From NCBI GenBank assembly GCA_902635795.1, contig CACPPH010000003.1, forward strand, positions 1 to 58,078: DNA of 58,078 nucleotides, in the 5' to 3' direction. A program made the translations under genes and the position numbers. The notes beneath the pieces were generated by a model. It did no database searches. It was not told the DNA's origin and was given only the letters and a program-made list of their open reading frames with translations. This document shows, piece by piece, positions 23,680 through 31,115 of this stretch (its first letter is position 1; each line of letters opens with the position of its first letter). The DNA is from an uncultured Pelagibacteraceae bacterium. GTDB lineage: Bacteria; Pseudomonadota; Alphaproteobacteria; Pelagibacterales; Pelagibacteraceae.

Positions 23680-24381
23680 ATGGAACCTATAATAGTTATT
23701 GCTGCTGGAATAGTTCTTGTAGTAACAGGAGTAGTCAATCCTGATTTCAAAGATAAGGAAACAGTAGCTGAAGCGATTAAAACAGTGATTTCATCGCCAG
23801 CTCCTGAGCCGGCTAAAGAAACTGAGCCTAAGCCGGATCCAGAGCCTGAGACAAAACCTGAGCCAGAACCTGAGCCAGAGCCGGAACCAGAACCTGAGCC
23901 AGAACCAGCTAAAGAACCGGAGCCAGAACCAGAACCAGAACCAGAACCAACTCCTCAAACTGAAGAGCCAAAAGAACAAGTTAACGCTGAAGCCAACCAA
24001 GAACAAGATGCTAAACCTGAGGAAGAGGAAGTGAAACCAGTTACAGAAGAAACACCAATTGAAGAAGAAAAAGAAGGATTAAGTATTGTAAATATAATGT
24101 TGTACATTCTAGGTGCTATCGCAGTTATTGCTGCTGGAATATATTTCTTTATGAGAAGAGAGCCATCTCCACAAAGTGCAGCAGATATTGCAAGATCTCA
24201 ATCACAAGAACCTACTCCTGAACCTCAGCCAGAACCTGAACAACCAGTTCAAGAGGAAACACCAACAGAAACTAATCAAGAGGAAACTCAACCAGAAAAT
24301 ACAGATCAATCATCTAATACAGATCAATCATCTAATACAGATCAATCGTCTAATAATGATGATGAAAACAACAATAAATAA
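23680..24381 (+). CDS. Glu-Pro repeat membrane protein, unknown
   Basis: About 233 aa from ATG 23680. N-terminal hydrophobic segment (residues 4-20), a charged stretch, then a long Pro-Glu repeat region (about 41-90, mostly E-P dipeptides with Pro-Ala-Lys breaks), an acidic region, a second membrane segment (about 134-158) ending FMRRE, and a second Pro/Gln/Glu region ending in three copies of N-T-D-Q-S-S and an Asn/Asp tail. An in-frame ATG at 23569 would add 37 residues before the first membrane helix, with no better ribosome site. The E-P tract resembles the rigid spacer of TonB-like proteins, but there is no TonB C-terminal domain. Function unknown; possibly an envelope spacer. Repeat tracts make length variation likely. 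Confidence 0.72.
   Translation: MEPIIVIAAGIVLVVTGVVNPDFKDKETVAEAIKTVISSPAPEPAKETEPKPDPEPETKPEPEPEPEPEPEPEPEPAKEPEPEPEPEPEPTPQTEEPKEQVNAEANQEQDAKPEEEEVKPVTEETPIEEEKEGLSIVNIMLYILGAIAVIAAGIYFFMRREPSPQSAADIARSQSQEPTPEPQPEPEQPVQEETPTETNQEETQPENTDQSSNTDQSSNTDQSSNNDDENNNK
23800..23955 (+). repeat. Pro-Glu coding repeat tract
   Basis: Near-tandem 6-base units (GAGCCA, GAACCA, GAGCCT, GAACCT and variants) encoding alternating Glu and Pro. Synonymous changes between units show the tract is not freshly expanded, but it is much more GC-rich and purine-biased than its surroundings. Slippage could change its length in frame. Confidence 0.85.
24301..24354 (+). repeat. Three tandem 18-bp units (N-T-D-Q-S-S)
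   Basis: Unit ACAGATCAATCATCTAAT at 24301-24318, exactly repeated at 24319-24336 and again at 24337-24354 with one change (A to G). It encodes T-D-Q-S-S-N three times near the C-terminus. Being nearly identical, it looks like a recent expansion and a possible strain-variable site. Confidence 0.93.
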
Positions 24382-24382
24382 A

Positions 24383-25150
24383 TTAAAATTTTTTTCCACC
24401 TTCAAGATAAGCACATTTCTCGCAAGTTTTTTCAATTTTAGGTGGTTCATCTAAGTTTAGAACATCTTTCATTTCAATTAATTTTTCTTCTATCCAATCA
24501 GTATTTACTCGGTATGGGATTAGTGTAGTTTTAAAATCTATTTTATTATCAAATTTGCTATTTGTTTTTTCTCCATTGCAAACATAAAAAAAAGTTCGGT
24601 CTGAAACTTTAAAATTCATTTTTCTTAAGATATGAACATAAATATCCATCTGTAATTTATAACTAAGATGCCATTCAGCATCGAGATAAGAAGATACTGT
24701 TACTGGATAAGTTGACGATTGGGCTTTATAATCTACAACAACTAATTTTTTTTCAGTCACATCAAACCAAATATCATCAATACCTCCATGAATTATAAGG
24801 TTTGTATTTTTATCTAGATAAGAAATGCCACCTTTTAAAGAATTTCTCCACATATCTAAATCTTTGTGCTGATAAGGTATAAAATTTAAGTTATGTTTTA
24901 CCATAATTGGATGGGGTTTTTGTTCTTTTCTATATTTATCAAATTCTTTCTTTAACAACTCATCAACTGTAACGTTTAGAGCCCATCCAGGCATCGAGGG
25001 TTCTTTTAGTCCTTTTACACGATCTAAATAAAAGCACCTTTTACAGCTCATAAAGTTGAAAAATTTAGACCTGCTTATTTTAAAAGGAGTATTAGATTTT
25101 TTATCGTAGAAAGAGGATTTTCTTGTTCTAAAAGATACAGCGTCTTTCAT
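24383..25150 (-). CDS. PD-(D/E)XK nuclease-superfamily protein with four paired cysteines
   Basis: A 255-aa protein resembling the RecB/Cas4-type nuclease fold. The core is HGGIDDIWFD (121-130, metal Asp at 125/126) and LVVVDYKAQ (136-144; D140-x-K142 is the D/E-x-K motif), then a helix with LSYKLQMDIYVHILRK (Q167, usual Q-x-x-x-Y). CKRC (36-39) near the N-terminus and CEKC (243-246) near the C-terminus could bind an iron-sulphur cluster or zinc, as in Cas4 and AddB, though those use one plus three cysteines. No CRISPR or recombination genes are nearby. It follows gltX with no gap (operon-like). Could act in DNA repair; substrate unknown. Confidence 0.75.
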   Translation of the reverse strand: MKDAVSFRTRKSSFYDKKSNTPFKISRSKFFNFMSCKRCFYLDRVKGLKEPSMPGWALNVTVDELLKKEFDKYRKEQKPHPIMVKHNLNFIPYQHKDLDMWRNSLKGGISYLDKNTNLIIHGGIDDIWFDVTEKKLVVVDYKAQSSTYPVTVSSYLDAEWHLSYKLQMDIYVHILRKMNFKVSDRTFFYVCNGEKTNSKFDNKIDFKTTLIPYRVNTDWIEEKLIEMKDVLNLDEPPKIEKTCEKCAYLEGGKKF

Positions 25151-26539
25151 TTAAATTTGCTTTAGTCTTTTGAGTACTTCAGCTTTATTTAATGAGAGAA
25201 TAACATCGTAAATACCAGGCCCAAATCTAGAGCCAACTAGCGCTATCCTTAAAGGTTGTCCCACACCTTTAAAATTAGTTTTATGTTTATCAATTAGAGA
25301 CTTTATTAAAGGTTCTAAAGTTTCTCTAGATAGTGAGGAAAGTTTTTCATACTCATTAATAAATTCAGTTATTATTTTTTTTGATAAATCATCAATTAAC
25401 TTTTTATCATCTGCGCTAATCTCAATTTTATCTTTGATAATGTATTGAGCATTATTCCAAATATCCTCTAGAGTTTTTGCCTTATTTTTTAAAAAACCCA
25501 TTGATTTTAAAAGAACACTCTGTTTTGATTGATTTAAAGGTTTTTTGTATTTTGAAACATATTCTTTAAAAAAATTAAAAAGATCTTTCTGATCGATACT
25601 TTTTATATATGTCTCATTTATTGAATAAATCCTATTCATATCTAATTTTGAAGGTGATTTTCCAACACCACTTAGATCAAATAAATCTATACTTTCCTGC
25701 TTTGTAAAAATTTCTTTATCTTTATAAGACCATCCCAATCTTAATAAATAATTCCTCAAAGCGTCTGATATAACCCCTATTTTAATATAATCCTCGAGAG
25801 TGGAAGCATTATCTCTTTTTGATAATTTTTTTCCTTGCTCACTATGAATTAAAGGAATGTGTGCAAAGTTTGGAACCTCCCAACCCATTGCTTCGTAAAT
25901 TTGTCTTTGTTTAAAAGAGTTAATCATATGATCATCTCCTCTAATAACATGAGTTATTTTCATTTCATGATCATCAACCGTGGCTGATAGCTGGTACGTT
26001 GGAGTATTATCTTTTCTTAAAATTACAAAATCCTCAATAGTAGAATTTGAAATATTTCTATCTCCTTGCACTAAATCTTTTATAATCGTATTTCCTGATA
26101 TTTTACTTTTAAATCTTAATACTGGTTTTACTCCTTCTGGAATTTTTAAATCTTTGGCATCTCTCCATTTTCTATTATAAACATATGGTATTCCTTGTTT
26201 TTTACATTTTTCTTTTTGTTCATTAATTTCTTCCTCAGAACAATAACATTTGTAGGCAAAACCTTTTTTTAATAATTCCTCTGCAACTGAAACGTGTTTA
26301 GATATATTTTTAGATTGAATATACTCATCTCCATCATGTTCAATACCAAGCCAAGCTAAAGATGTAATAATTTGTTTTTTGAATTCGTCTTTAGACCTTT
26401 CTTTATCAGTGTCCTCTATCCTAAGAAAATATTTGCCCTTATTTTTTTTAGCCAAAAGCCAATTGAACAAGGCTGTTCGAACGCCACCAATATGAAGAGG
26501 CCCGGTAGGAGAGGGCGCAAACCTACAATTAAAAGACAT
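25151..26539 (-). CDS. gltX: Glutamyl-tRNA synthetase
   Basis: A 462-aa class I aminoacyl-tRNA synthetase charging tRNA-Glu. FAPSPTGPLHIGGVRTALFNWLLA at the N-terminus contains the HIGH-type motif; GKKLSKRDNA (about 240) is the KMSKS-type loop; the C-terminal helical anticodon-binding domain ends with GQPLRIALVGSRFGPGI. Four cysteine/histidine-type residues in the CYCSEEE region are at the usual tRNA-acceptor domain. It is 19 bases from lexA. In alphaproteobacteria gltX usually lies near lpxB and gltA on one side and lexA/trp on the other; gltA is not in this window. Confidence 0.95.
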   Translation of the reverse strand: MSFNCRFAPSPTGPLHIGGVRTALFNWLLAKKNKGKYFLRIEDTDKERSKDEFKKQIITSLAWLGIEHDGDEYIQSKNISKHVSVAEELLKKGFAYKCYCSEEEINEQKEKCKKQGIPYVYNRKWRDAKDLKIPEGVKPVLRFKSKISGNTIIKDLVQGDRNISNSTIEDFVILRKDNTPTYQLSATVDDHEMKITHVIRGDDHMINSFKQRQIYEAMGWEVPNFAHIPLIHSEQGKKLSKRDNASTLEDYIKIGVISDALRNYLLRLGWSYKDKEIFTKQESIDLFDLSGVGKSPSKLDMNRIYSINETYIKSIDQKDLFNFFKEYVSKYKKPLNQSKQSVLLKSMGFLKNKAKTLEDIWNNAQYIIKDKIEISADDKKLIDDLSKKIITEFINEYEKLSSLSRETLEPLIKSLIDKHKTNFKGVGQPLRIALVGSRFGPGIYDVILSLNKAEVLKRLKQI

Positions 26540-26558
26540 TAATATTAATTAGACTATT

Positions 26559-27233
26559 TTAATGAAAGTTTCTATATAAAGAAACAAGTTTACCTTGAAT
26601 TTTTATTCTATTAGCAGCATAAATTTTAGTTCCGTAGTTTCGATTTGCCGCTTCAAGAGCAATTGTGTTTCCTTTTTTTCTTACTCTTTTTAAAGTAGCT
26701 TCCTGGTCGTCTATTAAGACTACTGCAATCTGACCGTTATCTACATTGGAAACTTTTTTTATAATAACTGTATCACCATCAGCAATTCCTGCTTCAATCA
26801 TTGAGTCACCTTTTACTTTAAGACCGTAGTGCTCACCATTATTTTGAAGATCTTCTGGCAAAGCAACTCTATCAACTTCTTGTTGAATAGCTTCAATTGG
26901 TGTACCAGCTGCAATACTTCCTAATACCGAAACATCAGTAGATTTATTATTATTCTTATCTAATCCACCTTTGATAACGCTTGGAGTAAAAGTATTAAAT
27001 ATATCATTAGCGCTTGCGTTCTCTGGTAATTTTACTACCTCTAATGCTCTTGCTTTATGTGCTAATCGCTTCACAAAACCTCTTTCTTCTAATGCAGAGA
27101 TTAATCTGTGTATTCCTGATTTCGACTTAAGGTTGAGCGAATTTTTCATTTCTTCGTAAGACGGAGAAATACCTGAAGATCTAATCTTCTTATTGATAAA
27201 TATTAATAAGTTTTTTTGTTTTTTTGTAAGCAT
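26559..27233 (-). CDS. lexA: LexA repressor
   Basis: SOS repressor, about 224 aa from ATG 27233 (MLTKKQKNLLIFI, the standard LexA start); an in-frame ATG at 27251 would add six residues and nearly reach the SOS box. The winged helix covers about residues 1-65 (SGISPSYEEMK, SKSGIHRLISALEERGF). The self-cleavage site A-G lies in LGSIAAGTP, the nucleophile Ser in KGDSMIEAGI, and the general base Lys in EATLKRV. All are intact, so it should be RecA-cleavable. The linker is long, as in other alphaproteobacterial LexA. An SOS box lies just upstream (27256-27270), indicating autoregulation. Confidence 0.95.
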   Translation of the reverse strand: MLTKKQKNLLIFINKKIRSSGISPSYEEMKNSLNLKSKSGIHRLISALEERGFVKRLAHKARALEVVKLPENASANDIFNTFTPSVIKGGLDKNNNKSTDVSVLGSIAAGTPIEAIQQEVDRVALPEDLQNNGEHYGLKVKGDSMIEAGIADGDTVIIKKVSNVDNGQIAVVLIDDQEATLKRVRKKGNTIALEAANRNYGTKIYAANRIKIQGKLVSLYRNFH

Positions 27234-27255
27234 AGAACAAACCTTGTACATACAT

Positions 27256-27270
27256 GTTCTATAAAAGTTC
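27256..27270 (-). promoter_or_regulatory. LexA operator (alphaproteobacterial SOS box)
   Basis: GTTC-N7-GTTC on plus (27256-27259 and 27267-27270), read as GAAC-N7-GAAC on the lexA strand. This direct repeat is the known SOS box of alphaproteobacteria. It lies 22 bases upstream of the lexA start, within the 70-base gap to trpC, as expected for autorepression. Confidence 0.87.
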
Positions 27271-27303
27271 TTTTTAAATTACAACTTCAAATAAATGGCT
27301 AAT

Positions 27304-28095
27304 TTATTGATTAATTTGAATTAATTTTTTCATCAATTCACTAGGATTGTCAGACTTTAAAAGTGATTCTCCAATAAGAAAATTTTTTATTCCGGTTTTT
27401 TCGTAAATATATTTTGCTTCACTTGCAGTTTTAATTCCGCTTTCAGAAATAATAGGGCCTTTGTGTGTTTTAATAACTTCAAAAATTGAAATAGTATTAT
27501 TTAAAGATACCTCAAGTGTTTTCAAATTTCTGTTATTTATTCCAATTAATGCTTTATCAAATTTTAAGGCCGTTTCAGCTTCTTTTTGATCATGCACTTC
27601 TACTATGACTGATAGATTTTGTTTTAATGCCTCAGAATAAATCTCATCTGCTTGGGTTCCATTAAGTGCTGCAATTATTATCAAAATACAATCACAACCA
27701 TAGCTTTTAGATAAAGCGATTTGATAAGGGTCTATAAAAAAATCTTTAGCTAGAATTGGTATTTTAAATTGTTTTTTTATGTCTTGAATATAATCTAATT
27801 TTCCTAAAAAATACTTTTCCTCTGTCAAAACCGAGAGGCAAGTAGCACCATTATTTACATACATTTTTGCAATGTCTAAATGATCAAAATTATTTACAAG
27901 AACGCCAGCAGATGGACTAGCTTTTTTTATTTCGGTTATTAAAGAAATACTCTGATTTTTTTGAATTGTTTCTTTAAAATTTAAAAAACTTTGCTCTTTG
28001 ATATTTTTCTCTAAAATATCTAAAGATTTTTCTTTTTTAATTAGGTCTAAAGAGTATTTTTTTTCCTCGATAATTTTTTCTAAAATGTTTGTCAT
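27304..28095 (-). CDS. trpC: Indole-3-glycerol phosphate synthase
   Basis: A 263-aa TIM-barrel enzyme closing the indole ring from CdRP in tryptophan synthesis. LITEIKKASPSAG (about 52-64) has the catalytic Lys of E-I-K-x-x-S-P-S; ILAKDFFIDPYQI is the K-D-F segment; VEVHDQKE, GINNRNL and ISESGI are the expected strand ends; a phosphate-binding FLIGESLLKS closes the barrel. It is monofunctional (no TrpF domain). It overlaps trpD by one base and is the last trp gene in the ECGDC order on this strand. trpF, trpB and trpA are not in the window. Confidence 0.95.
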   Translation of the reverse strand: MTNILEKIIEEKKYSLDLIKKEKSLDILEKNIKEQSFLNFKETIQKNQSISLITEIKKASPSAGVLVNNFDHLDIAKMYVNNGATCLSVLTEEKYFLGKLDYIQDIKKQFKIPILAKDFFIDPYQIALSKSYGCDCILIIIAALNGTQADEIYSEALKQNLSVIVEVHDQKEAETALKFDKALIGINNRNLKTLEVSLNNTISIFEVIKTHKGPIISESGIKTASEAKYIYEKTGIKNFLIGESLLKSDNPSELMKKLIQINQ

Positions 28096-29090
28096 TAATT
28101 TGATTGAATTTTCAATAAGTGGTTAAAAACCTGTCCTGAATTTAAATATTTCGTAGCCTTTTCGTACGAGATCTTAAAATCACTTTCTTTACCAGAAACT
28201 ATCAAACCTGCCGCTACATTTAGAGCAACAGATTGAGAGAATTCATTATTTTTTCCTTTAAATATTTCAATAATTTTTTTAGAATTATATTCTGCATTTT
28301 TTCCTTTTAAATTTTCTTTATTTACAGAGTCAATCCCTAAAGTTTTTGGATCAATTATAAATTCTTTAATCATTGAATCTTTAAGTTCTACTACATTTGT
28401 TTTTGCAAATGGAGATATCTCATCCATACCGTCCTCGCTATGAACGATAAATGCATGAACAACTCCGTTATCTTTAAGTGCCTCAGCGAAAGGTTTCATC
28501 CATTTTTTGTCAAATACTCCTATTACTTGTCTTTTTACTTGTGCGGGACTACTTAAAGGGCCAATCAAGTTAAAGATAGTTTTCTTTCCCATTTTTTTTC
28601 TAGCAGGTCCCACATGTTTCATTGCTGAATGATAATTAGGTGCAAACATAAAAGCGAAATTAAAGTTTTTTATACTTTCTTCTGCTTCATTCGGTTTTAA
28701 ATTAATATTTATTTTTAAAGCTTCTAATACGTCTGCAGATCCACAGTTTGAAGAAACAGCTTTATTGCCATGTTTGGCAACTTTTACACCCATACTTGCT
28801 AAAACTATAGCTGCTGCAGTAGAAATATTTAAAGAGTTTTTCCCGTCTCCTCCTGTTCCGCATGTATCTATAGTATTTTGATCAGCCTTAACTTTAGTAG
28901 CTTTTTCTCTTAAAACAAAAATTCCTCCAGCTAGCTCATCTTTAGTTTCACCTTTTTTTAGAAGAGACTCTAAAATTTCAATAATCGAATTTTCATCGTA
29001 TTTTCCCTCCATGAGTTCGTTAAAAAGGGTTTTGCTTTCTTCAAAAGAAAGATTGTGGCCTTTTTTTAAACTTTCTACAAAATTAGACAT
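28095..29090 (-). CDS. trpD: Anthranilate phosphoribosyltransferase
   Basis: A 331-aa enzyme transferring phosphoribose from PRPP to anthranilate. DTCGTGGDGKNSLNIST (about 75-91) is the PRPP/Mg loop; KHGNKAVSSNCGSADVLEA is the anthranilate site; FMFAPNYHSAMKHVGPARK-like region near 150-168 matches TrpD; GLDEIS-equivalent HSEDGMDEISP holds the second metal site. Length is normal. One-base overlap with trpC and flush with trpG indicate a single trp transcript. Confidence 0.95.
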   Translation of the reverse strand: MSNFVESLKKGHNLSFEESKTLFNELMEGKYDENSIIEILESLLKKGETKDELAGGIFVLREKATKVKADQNTIDTCGTGGDGKNSLNISTAAAIVLASMGVKVAKHGNKAVSSNCGSADVLEALKININLKPNEAEESIKNFNFAFMFAPNYHSAMKHVGPARKKMGKKTIFNLIGPLSSPAQVKRQVIGVFDKKWMKPFAEALKDNGVVHAFIVHSEDGMDEISPFAKTNVVELKDSMIKEFIIDPKTLGIDSVNKENLKGKNAEYNSKKIIEIFKGKNNEFSQSVALNVAAGLIVSGKESDFKISYEKATKYLNSGQVFNHLLKIQSN

Positions 29091-29657
29091 TTAATTAGTT
29101 ATAAAGTTTTTAATTAATTTCATACCCACCTTAGTACTTATACTTTCAGGATGAAATTGAAACCCATGAATATCATATTCTTTATGCATTAATCCCATAA
29201 TCGTCTTGTTTTTAGTTTCAGCTGTAATTAATAGTTTTTTTGGGAATTTTTTACGATCGACCACTAAACTATGATATCTAGTTGCCTCAAAATTATTTTT
29301 AATGTTCTTAAATAAACCCTTTTTATTATGACTGATTTTACTTGTTTTTCCGTGCATTAAATTCTTAGCATTTATAATCTTTCCACCAAACACTTGACCT
29401 ATAATTTGATGTCCTAAACAAACGCCAAGAATAGGGATCTTTTTATAAACTTCTTTTACAATTTCAATACAATTCCCAGCTTGATTAGGGTTCCCAGGTC
29501 CCGGAGAGATTACAATTTTATCGTATTTTTTTTTTAAAATTGTTTTTCCATTAATCTTATCATTTCTTATTACTTCAACATTTTTCTTAATTTTTGAAAT
29601 ATAGTGAAATAAGTTGAAAGTAAAACTATCGTAATTGTCTATTAATAAAATTTTCAT
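29091..29657 (-). CDS. trpG: Anthranilate synthase component II (glutamine amidotransferase)
   Basis: A 188-aa class I glutamine amidotransferase supplying ammonia to TrpE. IDNYDSFTFNLFHY opens it; SPGPGNP is near 50; the nucleophile Cys lies in GVCLGHQIIGQ (about 78); the His-Glu pair is in FQFHPESI near the C-terminus. It abuts trpE without a gap. Confidence 0.95.
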   Translation of the reverse strand: MKILLIDNYDSFTFNLFHYISKIKKNVEVIRNDKINGKTILKKKYDKIVISPGPGNPNQAGNCIEIVKEVYKKIPILGVCLGHQIIGQVFGGKIINAKNLMHGKTSKISHNKKGLFKNIKNNFEATRYHSLVVDRKKFPKKLLITAETKNKTIMGLMHKEYDIHGFQFHPESISTKVGMKLIKNFITN

Positions 29658-31115
29658 TTAATCTACTGCTTTCATTAGAGCTTTGGCTTTATTAACAGTT
29701 TCTATGTATTCTTTTTCAGCTTTGCTGTCAGCTACTATTCCTGCTCCAGCTTGAACATAAAACTTATTATTTTTTATAAGAGCAGTTCTTAGGGCAATGC
29801 AGGTATCGAATTCATTATTAGGCGTGAAGTAACCGATTCCACCCGCATATAATTTTCTTTTATTTTTTTCAAGCTCATCAATTATTTCCATTGCCCTAAT
29901 CTTTGGTGCACCGCTTACCGTTCCTGCCGGAAAGCCTGATAACAGTGTTTCAAAAATTGAGGTTTTATTGTTAAATTTTCCTGTTACGTTAGAAACAATA
30001 TGCATTACATGAGAGTATCTTTCTATTTTAAATCTTTCAGTAACTTTTACAGTATTAATTTTTGCAACTTTACCAACATCATTTCTTCCTAAGTCTAATA
30101 GCATAAGATGTTCAGCTAATTCTTTTTCATCTCTTAGCAAATCGTGTGCATATTTTTTATCCTCATTTTTTGTTTTTCCTCTTGGCCTTGTGCCAGCTAT
30201 GGGTCTTATAGTAATTTTACCTTTTCTAAGTCTTACTAATATTTCTGGACTACTCCCAAGAACTTTAAAATCCTCATAATTAAAATAAAACATAAAAGGT
30301 GAAGGATTCGATTTTCTTAAGTAGTTATAGATTTCAATAGGTTTTTTATTTATTTTTCTTTCGAATCTTTGACTTAAAACAACCTGAAAAATATCACCTT
30401 TTTTAATGTAAGCTTTTGCCTTTAGAACAAGTGATTTATATTTATTTTTTGTTACGTTTGATTTAATTTTATTTTTATTAATCTTATAAGTAAATTGATC
30501 CGGTAGTTTTATATTTTCAAAATTTGAATATAATTCAAATTTTTTAAGAATTGAATCGTAAGTGCTCTTATAATCTTTAATTTTTGTATCCGCATAAACA
30601 TTTTCAATATAATAAATTTTTTTTTTTAAATTGTCATAAATAACTAAATTTTTCGGCCTAGAAAGTCTAACATCAGGAATTTTTAAATTATCTTTACATG
30701 TATTAGGAATTTTTTCTATATAACGTATAATATCGTAAGAAAAATATCCAACTAACATCGACGCCATCGAAGGTAATTGTTTTGGCACCTTTATTTTAAA
30801 ATTTTTTATAAGTTTATTTAAATATTTTAAAGGATTAGTTTTTATCCTAGTTTTTTTTCCATTTGTTTTTAGTGAAATTATGTCATTATTAATATCCCAA
30901 ACTTTATCAGGGTTCAGCCCGATAATTGTATATCTTCCTCTTGTGATACCTTTCTCAACTGACTCGAAAATGAAGCTATTTTTTTCTGCTAAAAGAAATT
31001 TGTATAGATTTTCGACTTTAAAATAATTTTTACAACTCAAAGATTTAAATAGTATCTGATTTTTTTTATTAAGATGGCTTTTTTTGAAATCTTTAAAGCT
31101 TATATTTATTTGCAT
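29658..31115 (-). CDS. trpE: Anthranilate synthase component I
   Basis: A 485-aa chorismate-using enzyme. The N-terminal region has FIFESVEKGITRGRYTIIG, the feedback-site area with an L-L-E-S-like element changed to FESVE; the catalytic C-terminal domain shows FQVVLSQRFER, SPEILVRLRKG, RPIAGTRPRGKT, DEKELAEHLMLLDLGRNDVGK and the final GAGIVADSKAEKEYIET. Normal length and complete. The start overlaps the PpiD-like gene by one base (TAATG), so the trp operon has no leader peptide or attenuator of its own here and is probably read from the promoter of the PpiD-like gene. Confidence 0.95.
   Translation of the reverse strand: MQINISFKDFKKSHLNKKNQILFKSLSCKNYFKVENLYKFLLAEKNSFIFESVEKGITRGRYTIIGLNPDKVWDINNDIISLKTNGKKTRIKTNPLKYLNKLIKNFKIKVPKQLPSMASMLVGYFSYDIIRYIEKIPNTCKDNLKIPDVRLSRPKNLVIYDNLKKKIYYIENVYADTKIKDYKSTYDSILKKFELYSNFENIKLPDQFTYKINKNKIKSNVTKNKYKSLVLKAKAYIKKGDIFQVVLSQRFERKINKKPIEIYNYLRKSNPSPFMFYFNYEDFKVLGSSPEILVRLRKGKITIRPIAGTRPRGKTKNEDKKYAHDLLRDEKELAEHLMLLDLGRNDVGKVAKINTVKVTERFKIERYSHVMHIVSNVTGKFNNKTSIFETLLSGFPAGTVSGAPKIRAMEIIDELEKNKRKLYAGGIGYFTPNNEFDTCIALRTALIKNNKFYVQAGAGIVADSKAEKEYIETVNKAKALMKAVD

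Noticed and set aside
23800-23955. Short direct repeats that might suggest a CRISPR array
   Set aside because: The units are 6 bases, in frame with the coding sequence and encode Glu-Pro; there are no spacers and no cas genes.
23791-24006. Minus-strand frame rich in Arg, Phe, Trp and Leu opposite the Glu-Pro repeat
   Set aside because: It is the antisense shadow of the E-P codons (GAGCCA read backwards gives Trp/Leu/Arg/Phe patterns); no ribosome site and no sensible protein.
24383-25150. Reading the PD-(D/E)XK protein as Cas4 of a CRISPR system
   Set aside because: No repeats or other cas genes in the window and the cysteine pattern differs from Cas4.
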